From DASTDY01 sp035457345 (GTDB lineage Bacteria; Patescibacteriota; Saccharimonadia; Saccharimonadales; EFPC-124): a stretch of DNA of 16,518 nucleotides. The stretch covers positions 1-16,518 of the forward strand of contig DATIBT010000013.1 in assembly GCA_035457345.1 (NCBI GenBank), read 5' to 3'. The notes under the pieces are model-generated. The model was given only the letters and a program-made list of their open reading frames with translations. It was not told the origin of the DNA and made no database searches. The stretch's first letter is position 1, and each line of letters opens with the position of its first letter. Of this stretch, positions 1 through 7,553 are shown piece after piece. The translations under genes and the position numbers were made by a program.

Positions 1-501
1 GGCAGCATTTCATTTGACGGCCAGGTGTATGAATCGCTCAAACCGGCCAAACTTGACCACCTGCGTAGTAAGCGATTTGGGTTTATCTTCCAGCAATTCT
101 TTTTGAATGGGCGCGAGACGGTGCTCGAAAATGTATTATTACCCCTCAAAATTGCAGGCGTTAAACGGAGCGAGCGCAAAAAACGCGCACTTGAGGCACT
201 CGAAGAAGTTGGCCTGAGCGACAAGGTCGCCAACCGAGCAACAGATTTGTCCGGCGGCCAAAAACAGCGTGTTGCCATTGCCCGGGCATTGGTTAACCAG
301 CCCGAGGTCATTTTTGCCGATGAGCCAACCGGCAACCTCGACAGCGAAAACGGCGCCAAAGTAGAAGACTTGTTATTTGACCTCAACCGCAACAAAGGCA
401 TAACGCTCATTATTGTCACGCACGATGTAGACCTCGCAAAGCGCTGCAAGCGCCGCTTCGTCATGAAAGACGGCCATTTGTTGGAGGGCAAACACAAATG
501 A
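1..501 (+). CDS. ABC transporter ATP-binding protein, MacB/LolD type (5' end cut off)
   Basis: This ATPase powers an FtsX/MacB-type transporter, hydrolysing ATP on the cytoplasmic side. The reading frame is open from base 1, so the gene begins before the window; 166 residues are visible and roughly 60 N-terminal residues, including Walker A, are missing. Visible motifs are a Q-loop (FIFQQ, Q31), the signature LSGGQKQR (83-90), Walker B ending in ADEPTGNLD (D107, E108) and the switch histidine in VTHD (H141). The ADEPTGNLD form and the QQF after the Q-loop are typical of the MacB/LolD/FtsE branch. Its TGA stop overlaps the ATG of the permease (ATGA at 498-501), so the two are translationally coupled and almost certainly form one transporter. 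The substrate cannot be told. The subfamily call is firm; MacB versus LolD is not. Confidence 0.93.
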   Translation, partial: GSISFDGQVYESLKPAKLDHLRSKRFGFIFQQFFLNGRETVLENVLLPLKIAGVKRSERKKRALEALEEVGLSDKVANRATDLSGGQKQRVAIARALVNQPEVIFADEPTGNLDSENGAKVEDLLFDLNRNKGITLIIVTHDVDLAKRCKRRFVMKDGHLLEGKHK

Positions 502-1766
502 AATTACTTGACCTGATCGCTACTGCTAATCGCAACCTTACGCGTTCTAAGCTGCGTACGCTTCTGACCATCTTGGCAATTTTTGTGGGTGGCTTCACGC
601 TTACGCTTACTACAGCACTTAACACTGGCGCTAATGAATATTTGCAGCGGCAACTAGGCAACGTCGCCGTGCCGGGTGTGTTCGAAGTCGTCCCCAAGAC
701 CGACCTCAACCCACTAAACAGTGGCGAGGTTAAAGAATACGATCCAAACAAAAAAGAAGTGAGCGCGCAGCAGCTCTTTAATGCGACACTCGACAATGAC
801 GATGCTAAAAAGATCCAGAAGGTAGAGGGTGTAGCCTCGGCCACGCCATTTTATATGTTGCAACCAGAGTATATTACGCGGAGTGGCGAGAAAAAATTTC
901 AGGTTAAAGAATTGCAGCAGGACTTTGGTCTTAATCTCGATCTCGCCCCAGGGGGCGCACCACTCAAAACTACCGACACTAATAAGTTAGTGTTGTCAGA
1001 GGAGTATTTATCGCCGCTCAATCTCACTGACCAAAATGTTGTCGGGCAGAAATTAACGATCGCTTACAAAGATATTTTAGGCAAGCTAACCGAAAAAGAA
1101 TTTACCGTCTCCGGCGTCATGCGCAAAACATTTGTAACATCTGGCAGTATTTTTGTTGATGTCACCTCGGCAAAGGAAATTGCCGAAAAGCAAGGGCAGG
1201 CGACCCGTTTTATTGCCATCTTCGCCAAGTTTAAAGATGCCAACGACAGTACAGACGAGAAAGCGCTCAAGGACCGCCTCCAGGCAAGTGGCGATTACAC
1301 GGCCATTTCACTCAAAGAACGCGTGGGCACACTAACAACGGTGATTAGTGCAATTACGGCAGCGCTAAATGTAGTCGGTATTATTGCGCTTATTGCAGCG
1401 AGCTTCGGCATCATTAACACCTTACTTATGAGCGTCTACGAACGCACCAAAGAAATTGGCCTCATGAAAGCGCTCGGTATGCGCCGGGGCAAGGTGTTTG
1501 TGTTATTTGCTATAGAGGCCGCCTTGGTTGGCTTTTGGGGCTCATTGATTGCAGTGGGTGCGGCTACGGCTGCCAGTTTCTTTATTAATAGCTTTGCGGC
1601 CAGCACGTTCTTAAAAGATTTTGAAGGATTCACCCTGCTTGTGGTAAACCCATTGGGGGCGCTTGGAGTAATAGCATTGATTATGGCGATCGCTTTTGTG
1701 GCGGGGACATTACCGGCGCTCAAAGCCTCAAGGCTCAATCCGATTGACGCCCTAAGGACCGAATAA
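498..1766 (+). CDS. ABC transporter permease, MacB/FtsX family
   Basis: This 422-residue membrane subunit is the partner of the preceding ATPase. Its topology is that of MacB/FtsX permeases: one N-terminal helix (about 19-41), a large extracytoplasmic domain (about 42-280) corresponding to the MacB periplasmic core domain, and three C-terminal helices (about 282-311, 333-363, 380-408). The cytoplasmic motif ERTKEIGLMKALGM (about 315-328) and the ending ASRLNPIDALRTE are hallmarks of the family. The start ATG lies in an ATGA overlap with the upstream gene and has a GGAGG Shine-Dalgarno sequence at 483-487. The stop overlaps the next start as TAATG (1764-1768). MacB-type proteins move substrates by transmembrane mechanotransmission; whether this one handles peptides, lipids or lipoproteins is unknown. 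A monoderm-like cell without an outer membrane would make a true LolCDE role unlikely. Confidence 0.93.
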   Translation: MKLLDLIATANRNLTRSKLRTLLTILAIFVGGFTLTLTTALNTGANEYLQRQLGNVAVPGVFEVVPKTDLNPLNSGEVKEYDPNKKEVSAQQLFNATLDNDDAKKIQKVEGVASATPFYMLQPEYITRSGEKKFQVKELQQDFGLNLDLAPGGAPLKTTDTNKLVLSEEYLSPLNLTDQNVVGQKLTIAYKDILGKLTEKEFTVSGVMRKTFVTSGSIFVDVTSAKEIAEKQGQATRFIAIFAKFKDANDSTDEKALKDRLQASGDYTAISLKERVGTLTTVISAITAALNVVGIIALIAASFGIINTLLMSVYERTKEIGLMKALGMRRGKVFVLFAIEAALVGFWGSLIAVGAATAASFFINSFAASTFLKDFEGFTLLVVNPLGALGVIALIMAIAFVAGTLPALKASRLNPIDALRTE

Positions 1767-2482
1767 TGGTAATCGACATTCGTAGCCTGCAGGTTGTGCG
1801 GAATCGTAAGCCCATTCTCACCGATATTACTTGCGGTGTACCAAAGGGCAGGGTGGTAGGGTTGATCGGGCCGAGCGGCTCAGGTAAGACAACGCTTATG
1901 CGGGCGATTGTTGGCGCGCAGACTATTCGCCGGGGCAGCGTTACTGTGCTCGGCGAGCCGGCCGGCTCGGAGGCGCTGCGCCATCAGATTGGCTATATGT
2001 CCCAGGGTGCAGGTGTGTACGCTGATCTAAGTGTTATTGAGAACTTGCGCTACTTCTCACGCTTGTTGCACCTACCCAAGGCCGAGGCTGACCGCGTCCT
2101 TGGCATTGTCGAACTTAGCCCGCAACGCAATCAAACGGTGGCGACACTTTCGGGCGGCCAGGTGGTCCGCGTCAGTCTGGCCATTGCCTTGCTTGGTACG
2201 CCGCCGCTGTTAGTGCTTGACGAACCTACGGTTGGTCTCGACCCCTTGCTCCGTCAAAAACTCTGGCAGCTGTTCGATAATTTGGCTGGTGCCGGCACCA
2301 CGCTCCTTGTTTCTAGCCATGTAATGGACGAAGCCGAGAAGTGCGGCGAGCTTTTGCTGATGCGCGGGGGTCGTCTGATCGCGCAAGGTAGTGCCATGAC
2401 TTTATTGCAGAAGACAAGAACGGACAGTCTTGAGCAGGCTTTTATCGCGCTTGCAAAAGAGCAGGGAGACACACATGTTTAA
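1766..2482 (+). CDS. ABC-2 type transporter ATP-binding protein
   Basis: This 238-residue ATPase drives an ABC-2 exporter. All motifs are present: Walker A GPSGSGKT (35-42), Q-loop glutamine Q80 in YMSQ, signature LSGGQ (128-132), Walker B with D152 and E153 in LDEPTVGLD, and switch histidine H185 in SSHVMDEAE. The Walker B and H-loop wording is typical of the CcmA/DrrA-like, ABC-2 exporting branch, and differs from the MacB-type ATPase at the start of the window. The start ATG overlaps the previous stop (TAATG), with AAGGA at 1754-1758 as ribosome binding site. The gene overlaps the next one by 8 bases. The pair with the following permease may export drugs, lipids or polymers; the cargo cannot be inferred. 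The N-terminal half of the signature continues as VVRVSLA rather than the commoner KRRLSLA, a mild oddity. Confidence 0.93.
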   Translation: MVIDIRSLQVVRNRKPILTDITCGVPKGRVVGLIGPSGSGKTTLMRAIVGAQTIRRGSVTVLGEPAGSEALRHQIGYMSQGAGVYADLSVIENLRYFSRLLHLPKAEADRVLGIVELSPQRNQTVATLSGGQVVRVSLAIALLGTPPLLVLDEPTVGLDPLLRQKLWQLFDNLAGAGTTLLVSSHVMDEAEKCGELLLMRGGRLIAQGSAMTLLQKTRTDSLEQAFIALAKEQGDTHV

Positions 2483-3209
2483 TGGGACATTTCCAACCAT
2501 GCTGCGTGTACTGCAGCAATTAAAGCACGACCATCGAACTATTGCGCTCCTCTGTTTTTTGCCCACAGTACTGCTTATTTTGTTGCGGTATGTGTTTGAC
2601 AAGCAAGAGGTGGTGTTTGACGCAATTGGCCCGTCGCTTATTGCGCTGTTCCCGCTTATTACCATGTTTTTAGTCACCTCCATTGCCACGCAACGCGAGC
2701 GCGCAGACGGTACGCTGGAACGCCTTATGGCTACACCGCTTAGCAAGCCTGGCTACTTGCTTGGCTACGCACTGGCGTTCAGTTTGATGGCGGTTATTCA
2801 GGCAACGATTGTGACGGCGGTGAGCTTTACGTGGCTTGGCCTTACTATTCTTGGTCCGGCGCCATATCTATTTGCTATGGCTCTTTTAGTGGCGGTGCTT
2901 GGCGTTGCACTCGGGCTCGTTGCAAGCGCGCTTGCGAAAACCGAGTTCCAAGCAGTGCAGTTTATGCCGTTGTTTATTTTGCCTCAGTTGCTGCTGTGCG
3001 GCTTACTAGTGCCGCGTGAGAATATGGCGTCGTTACTAAAAACAATCTCGGATTTTTTGCCACTTTCGTATGTTATCGAGGGGCTCAATGAGCTCCGCAC
3101 CCATCCAGACGTCACTACGCTTTTTGCACTCGATATCATTTTTGTAAGCCTCTTTGTAGTTGGCAGCCTTTTGCTCGCATCATTCACATTGCGGCGTAAA
3201 AGCGATTGA
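2475..3209 (+). CDS. ABC-2 type transporter permease
   Basis: This 244-residue integral membrane protein has six predicted helices at about 22-41, 52-72, 97-121, 130-153, 161-180 and 215-237. That topology, the ERADGTLERLMATP motif after helix 2 (about 75-88), and the block around LPLSYVIEGLNELR before the last helix are typical of ABC-2 permeases. It forms the exporter with the preceding ATPase. The start chosen is the ATG at 2475, which has AGGGAG at 2462-2467 about 7 nt upstream; an in-frame ATG at 2430 would give 15 more residues but no comparable ribosome binding site and a longer overlap. The gene ends the operon: the next gene has its own promoter within the following 42 bases. No hairpin terminator is visible after it. 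Confidence 0.92.
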   Translation: MFNGTFPTMLRVLQQLKHDHRTIALLCFLPTVLLILLRYVFDKQEVVFDAIGPSLIALFPLITMFLVTSIATQRERADGTLERLMATPLSKPGYLLGYALAFSLMAVIQATIVTAVSFTWLGLTILGPAPYLFAMALLVAVLGVALGLVASALAKTEFQAVQFMPLFILPQLLLCGLLVPRENMASLLKTISDFLPLSYVIEGLNELRTHPDVTTLFALDIIFVSLFVVGSLLLASFTLRRKSD

Positions 3210-3233
3210 TTATATGGGTTAAAGCAGTATAAT
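3206..3233 (+). promoter_or_regulatory. Promoter of the GGDEF gene
   Basis: A -35-like TTGATT (3206-3211) and a perfect TATAAT (3228-3233) are separated by 16 nt. The -35 box overlaps the stop codon of the upstream permease gene. Transcription would begin near 3240, leaving only about 10 nt of leader before the ATG at 3251, and no Shine-Dalgarno sequence is visible there. Confidence 0.7.
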
Positions 3234-3250
3234 ATGTATCTACACAATAT

Positions 3251-4051
3251 ATGTGTAAGACTACTATGCCTGAGCGCGAACTATATTCTAAACAACTTGA
3301 CCGCCGGATTACTGATCATGAGGCAATCCACATCGTAGAAGCCGCCCTAGATGGTGAGATTTCTTTTGATGAGGCAGTTGCGATGGGGGCCATGCGCAGG
3401 GTTCTCGACGTTGCGCGTAACGCCGAAGTGCGCCGTGTAGAAAACGCCCAACTAAGTGACATTGCCGAACTCGATGACCTAACCATGACATTTAATAGGC
3501 GTGGTTTTATGCACCGTCTACAAGAGTTGCTCAATCTAATAGAAACAGGCAATCGTTCGACTGACCCGCAAGCGGCTGTTGTTATGTTGCTTGATGGCGA
3601 CGACTTTAAGCAGGTCAACGACACCCTTGGCCACCATGTTGGCGATGAACTGCTGTGGGACATTGGCGCACGCTTGTGGCTTTCGGTCCGCCCAGGCGAC
3701 ACGGTGGCCCGCTTAGGTGGTGACGAGTTTGCTTTGCTCATGCCCATCCACCATAACCTTGGCACGAGCACCGGAGATGAAGCAATGGACATCGGTGAGG
3801 AGGCAATGGGCATCCTCACTGGTGTGGCTGGCCGGCTTGACCAAGCGGTTGCCGACTATAATGACAGTAAAGAGGCGGTGGCGCCCATGAGCCTTTCTAA
3901 GGGTGCGACCATTGTCCGCCGTGGCGAATTTGTTACACCCGAGCGTGTGCTGGAAAGTGCTGACCGGGCAATGTACGCAGCCAAAAAGCGCGAAAAGGGG
4001 AGCTTTGTGGCCGAAATAAGCGGTTTTGGCGAACCTATCTTCGAAGGCTAA
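3251..4051 (+). CDS. Soluble GGDEF-domain protein (probable diguanylate cyclase)
   Basis: The protein probably condenses two GTP into the second messenger c-di-GMP. It has 266 residues with no signal peptide and no membrane helix. The first 80 or so residues are charged and helical and resemble no sensor domain I can name. The GGDEF domain spans about 80-258. It keeps LDGDDFKQVND (114-124, metal- and nucleotide-binding region), GHHVGDELL, the active-site GGDEF (156-160), and the closing ADRAMYAAKK. The sequence RPGD (147-150) sits five residues before GGDEF, the position of the RxxD inhibitory site, so product feedback is possible. The start at 3251 is the first ATG after the promoter; ATG 3266 is an alternative. 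No EAL, HD-GYP or PilZ protein is seen in the window, so targets of any c-di-GMP are unknown. Confidence 0.93.
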   Translation: MCKTTMPERELYSKQLDRRITDHEAIHIVEAALDGEISFDEAVAMGAMRRVLDVARNAEVRRVENAQLSDIAELDDLTMTFNRRGFMHRLQELLNLIETGNRSTDPQAAVVMLLDGDDFKQVNDTLGHHVGDELLWDIGARLWLSVRPGDTVARLGGDEFALLMPIHHNLGTSTGDEAMDIGEEAMGILTGVAGRLDQAVADYNDSKEAVAPMSLSKGATIVRRGEFVTPERVLESADRAMYAAKKREKGSFVAEISGFGEPIFEG

Positions 4052-4083
4052 TCCCGCCTAGAGCTTTGCTAAGCGTAAACAGA

Positions 4084-4112
4084 TTGACCTCAAGTGCACC
4101 CTAGAGTATACT
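4084..4112 (+). promoter_or_regulatory. pyrG promoter (leaderless arrangement)
   Basis: TTGACC (4084-4089) and TATACT (4107-4112) are separated by exactly 17 nt, a near-consensus sigma-70-type promoter. Initiation about 7 nt after the -10 box would fall at 4119-4121, on or just before the ATG at 4121. This placement also argues against the in-frame GTG at 4094, which would lie inside the promoter. Confidence 0.82.
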
Positions 4113-4120
4113 GCACAACT

Positions 4121-5740
4121 ATGGGGAACACACAAAAAACACGATATATCTTTGTCACCGGAGGGGTGATCTCAGGACTTGGAAAAGGAATTACAGCGGC
4201 GTCGATTGGCGCCGTTTTAAAAGCCCGGGGTATAAAAGTATCGATGCAAAAGCTAGATGTCTATTTAAACGTCGACGCTGGCCTACTCAACCCGCGTGAA
4301 CACGGCGAATGTTTTGTCACAAAAGATGGCGCCGAGACCGACCTAGATCTTGGCCATTACGAACGCTTCCTAGACGAAGAGTTTACCTCTGACAGCTCAG
4401 TCATGAGCGGCCGCATTCTACTGAACTTAATCAACGCCGAACGCAGTGGATACTTCCGTGGCGACGACGTGCAAATTGTGCCACACCTGACGTCCGAGAT
4501 AGAAAAGTACGTCATGAAAGCCGGCGAAGGTTCGGACATTCACATTGTTGAAATTGGGGGTACGGTAGGTGATATAGAATCTGATGCCTTCCTCGAGGCG
4601 GTGCGTCAGATGGCGCTCAATCACCCTGGCCGATGCGCATTTGTGCACGTAGTGTACGTGCCATACATTAGTACTAGCAAGGAGTTTAAGACCAAACCGG
4701 CGCAAAACAGCATGCGTGATTTGCGCGGGATAGGCATCATGCCAGACATTGTGGCAGTGCGTGCCGAGGGTCCGCTGCCCGATTACGTTCGTGACAAGAT
4801 TTCGCTGTTTGGCGGCCTGCCCAAAGAGGCAGTAGTCATGCTGCCGAACGCCGATACTGTTTACCGTGTGCCGCGAACTCTGTATGACAGTGGTATCGGT
4901 TGGATTTTCTTTAAGAAGTTCGGCATGACGCCAAAAGAGCCGGCCATGGCAAAATGGGACAAGCTCATAGAAGCAGCGACTACAAAGTACAAAGATACGG
5001 TGCGCATTGGGGTGATAGCTAAGTATTTGGATAACGAAGATACGTACCTATCTGTTATTGAAGCTCTCCGCGCCGCAGCTTGGCACAATCAGGTAAATCT
5101 CGCCTTTGATTGGGTGGATGCTGAAAAAATTGAGAAGCACGGCGCTGGTAGTTTGTCGCAGTACGATGGGCTGCTTGTGCCTGGCGGCTTTGGCTCGCGT
5201 GGCCTTGAGGGGATGGTTGCTTGTGCTCGTTACGCCATGGACAACCAGTTGCCATACCTCGGCATATGCTTAGGCATGCAGATGGCAGTTGTCGCGGCGG
5301 CACGCAAGGCAGGGTTAGAGGATGCAATAAGTTCCGAGGTACAGCCAGGCGCCAAACATCCAGTTATCTATATTATGGCTGGCCAAGAAGGCAAAGAATC
5401 AACTGGCGGCACGTTACGTTTGGGCAATTATCCTTGCGTCATTCAAAAGGGGAGCCTGGCCGAGAAAGTTTATGGCAGTACAGACATTATCGAACGCCAC
5501 CGTCACCGCTACGAAGTTAACCAAAAGTATACCGAGTACTACGAAAAGGCTGGTCTGAGTTTGAGTGGCAAATCGCCTAATGGCAAGTTGGTTGAAATGA
5601 TTGAGCACACCAACCACCCATATTTTATTGGTACGCAGGCGCACCCAGAATTTAAATCACGCCCTGACCGGCCCCATGTGTTGTTTGATGGGTTGGTTAA
5701 AGCGGCAATTGTACGCCAGCAAAAAAGCGCGACCGCTTAA
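4121..5740 (+). CDS. pyrG: CTP synthase
   Basis: CTP synthase converts UTP to CTP using ATP and ammonia taken from glutamine, the last step of pyrimidine nucleotide synthesis. The 539-residue length is normal. The N-terminal amidoligase domain carries the P-loop-like GGVISGLGKG, the block GAETDLDLGHYERF and EIGGTVGDIES. The C-terminal class I glutamine amidotransferase domain has VPGGFGSRG, the nucleophile C383 in GICLGMQ, and the catalytic H508 and E510 in AHPEF. RHRHRYEVN is the usual motif before the last segment. Compared with the familiar KLDPYLNVDPG, this protein reads KLDVYLNVDAG, with two prolines replaced, and HGECF instead of HGEVF. The start is ATG 4121, because the promoter -10 box lies just upstream and the conserved N-terminus starts a few residues later. 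All catalytic residues are present, so the enzyme should work. Confidence 0.97.
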   Translation: MGNTQKTRYIFVTGGVISGLGKGITAASIGAVLKARGIKVSMQKLDVYLNVDAGLLNPREHGECFVTKDGAETDLDLGHYERFLDEEFTSDSSVMSGRILLNLINAERSGYFRGDDVQIVPHLTSEIEKYVMKAGEGSDIHIVEIGGTVGDIESDAFLEAVRQMALNHPGRCAFVHVVYVPYISTSKEFKTKPAQNSMRDLRGIGIMPDIVAVRAEGPLPDYVRDKISLFGGLPKEAVVMLPNADTVYRVPRTLYDSGIGWIFFKKFGMTPKEPAMAKWDKLIEAATTKYKDTVRIGVIAKYLDNEDTYLSVIEALRAAAWHNQVNLAFDWVDAEKIEKHGAGSLSQYDGLLVPGGFGSRGLEGMVACARYAMDNQLPYLGICLGMQMAVVAAARKAGLEDAISSEVQPGAKHPVIYIMAGQEGKESTGGTLRLGNYPCVIQKGSLAEKVYGSTDIIERHRHRYEVNQKYTEYYEKAGLSLSGKSPNGKLVEMIEHTNHPYFIGTQAHPEFKSRPDRPHVLFDGLVKAAIVRQQKSATA

Positions 5741-5783
5741 ACCCATAGATAATTACGCATCGGTGCGTACACTAACAGAGGTA

Positions 5784-5792
5784 TGGTACAAT
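5784..5792 (+). promoter_or_regulatory. argS promoter, extended -10
   Basis: TGG followed by TACAAT (5787-5792) forms an extended -10 element. A recognisable -35 box is missing, as is common with extended -10 promoters. Initiation near 5799 would leave only about 3-4 nt before the argS ATG at 5803. Confidence 0.65.
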
Positions 5793-5802
5793 AGCCCTGA
5801 TT

Positions 5803-7476
5803 ATGCGAGATATTCAAACGGCGCTTAAAAACGTTGTCAAACAACAATTCGGCCACGACATCACCCCCGAGCTGACCCGGCCCGACGAGCAATTTGGCGA
5901 TTATGCCACTAACGCCGCCCTGCAATTGGCAGGCCGCTTGGGCAGGCCGCCGCGCGAAATTGCCGAGGAATTGGCGGCTGCACTCAAAAACGAGCTGCCT
6001 CAGTTGAAGGACGTAGCTGTTGCTGGCCCCGGTTTTATTAACGTCACGCTAGATGACGATGCCTTGCTAGCTGCGGCCGAAGCCGCACCGCACGCCAAGC
6101 CGCAAACCTACAAAGGTAAAGTGGTAGTGGCGGAATATTCCGACCCTAATCCATTTAAGGCATTGCATGCCGGGCATTTGTACACAACGCTGGTTGGCGA
6201 TGCAATTTCTTCGCTACTAGAGGCCGCAGGCGCCAAGGTTCACCGCGTCAATTATGGCGGCGATGTCGGCCTGCACGTTGCAAGGGCAATGTGGGGGATT
6301 ATTCATTTCTTAGGTGGAGAGCACCCGGAAAAACTGGCAGATATTTCAGAAGCCGAACGCGCCACTTGGATAAGCAAGCGTTATGTCGAAGGAAACGCCG
6401 CGTACGAACAAGACGAGACCGCCAAGGCTGAAATTATTGCGCTTAATAAACGCGTGTACCAATTGCACGAAACGGGTGACAAAACATCTCCTTTCGCGCA
6501 CATTTATTGGACATGCCGCCAGTGGAGCTATGATGGGTTCGACAACCTCTACGCCCAGCTTCAGATTCATCCGTTTGAACGCTACATTCCAGAGAGCGAA
6601 GTTACGCCGCCCGGCCTTGAGATAGTCAAGAAGGGTCTTAAAGAAGGTGTGTTTGCGGAATCCGATGGCGCCATTGTGTACAAGGGCGAGGATGAGGGCT
6701 TGCATACCCGGGTGTTCATAAATTCCAACGGCCTGCCAACGTACGAAGCAAAGGACTTGGGGCTCGCCGCCACCAAGTGGCGCGATTATAAGTTCGACCT
6801 GGGGTTTATTATTACTGGCAACGACATTGTGGAATATATGAAGGTCATTATTAAAGCCCTCGGCCATTTTTACCCGGAGGTGGCAGAGCGTAGCCGCCAT
6901 TTAACCCACGGCATGATCCGTCTGCCGGGCGGCAAAAAGATGAGCAGCCGCAAAGGAAACAATCCTATGGCGCAAGATATTCTAGACGCCGCCGTAGCCG
7001 CCAATAAAGCGGCGACGGGTGCTGACGATAACAATGTAGTGCTCGCTGCGGTCAAATACGCCTTCTTGAAGTACCGCATAGGTGGTGACATGATCTACAA
7101 TCCAGAAGAGTCGGTCAGCTTAGAAGGTGACAGTGGCCCGTACTTACAGTACGCCCACGCGCGTGCGCGGAGTATATTGGTCAAAGCGGGAGAGGCAAAA
7201 GGGGAGGCGGCTGGTCTTGACGCCGCTGAACGCAGTCTTGCCCGCAAAATCAGTGAATACCCCGAGGTTATTGCTAAGGCTGTAGAAGAGCTCATGCCGC
7301 ATCATATCGCCGTGTATTTGTACGAACTTGCGCAGAGCTTTAACCGTTTTTACGAACACAACCGCGTTGTTGGTGATCCACGCCAGACAACGCGCCAGCA
7401 ATTAGTTGCGCTGTACGCAGACGTCCTTAAAGACGGACTGACGCTCCTTAATATTGCCGCCCCAGAGCGTTTGTAG
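5803..7476 (+). CDS. argS: Arginyl-tRNA synthetase
   Basis: This class Ia aminoacyl-tRNA synthetase charges tRNA-Arg with arginine. It has 557 residues, normal for ArgS. The N-terminal tRNA-D-loop recognition domain (about 1-95) includes the typical DYATNAAL and VAGPGFIN segments. The catalytic Rossmann fold carries the HIGH-type signature HAGH (122-125) after the ArgS-specific SDPNPFKALHAGH, then NYGGDVGLH. The KMSKS-type loop reads KMSSRKG (379-385). The helical DALR anticodon-binding domain lies at about 440-557, with YLYELAQSFNRFYEH near the end. The gene is separated from pyrG by 62 bases containing its own promoter. The stop TAG at 7474-7476 is followed by a hairpin (7486-7509). I see nothing missing from the catalytic machinery. 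Confidence 0.97.
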   Translation: MRDIQTALKNVVKQQFGHDITPELTRPDEQFGDYATNAALQLAGRLGRPPREIAEELAAALKNELPQLKDVAVAGPGFINVTLDDDALLAAAEAAPHAKPQTYKGKVVVAEYSDPNPFKALHAGHLYTTLVGDAISSLLEAAGAKVHRVNYGGDVGLHVARAMWGIIHFLGGEHPEKLADISEAERATWISKRYVEGNAAYEQDETAKAEIIALNKRVYQLHETGDKTSPFAHIYWTCRQWSYDGFDNLYAQLQIHPFERYIPESEVTPPGLEIVKKGLKEGVFAESDGAIVYKGEDEGLHTRVFINSNGLPTYEAKDLGLAATKWRDYKFDLGFIITGNDIVEYMKVIIKALGHFYPEVAERSRHLTHGMIRLPGGKKMSSRKGNNPMAQDILDAAVAANKAATGADDNNVVLAAVKYAFLKYRIGGDMIYNPEESVSLEGDSGPYLQYAHARARSILVKAGEAKGEAAGLDAAERSLARKISEYPEVIAKAVEELMPHHIAVYLYELAQSFNRFYEHNRVVGDPRQTTRQQLVALYADVLKDGLTLLNIAAPERL

Positions 7477-7485
7477 CGAAGGTTG

Positions 7486-7509
7486 CGCCAAGCGACGGCG
7501 GGCTTGGCG
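7486..7509 (+). other. Stem-loop between argS and the next gene
   Basis: CGCCAAGC (7486-7493) and GCTTGGCG (7502-7509) form a perfect 8-bp stem with an 8-nt loop. There is no run of T after it. It could help end the argS transcript or act as a leader structure of the gene starting at 7554, for which no separate promoter is visible in the 77-base gap. A 7-base direct repeat GAAGGTT also occurs at 7478-7484 and 7527-7533. Confidence 0.5.
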
Positions 7510-7539
7510 GAGCCTTTGCACCCTGTGAAGGTTCTCTTT

Positions 7540-7547
7540 GGAGGTGA
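7540..7547 (+). promoter_or_regulatory. Strong ribosome binding site deciding a TTG start
   Basis: GGAGGTGA is a full-strength Shine-Dalgarno sequence, placed 6 nt before TTG 7554. It makes the TTG a better start than the in-frame ATG at 7581, which has no such site. Confidence 0.75.
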
Positions 7548-7553
7548 GACACG

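Noticed and set aside
4094..4120. GTG at 4094 as start of pyrG
   Set aside because: It lies between the -35 and -10 boxes of the pyrG promoter and would add nine residues absent from the usual CTP synthase N-terminus.
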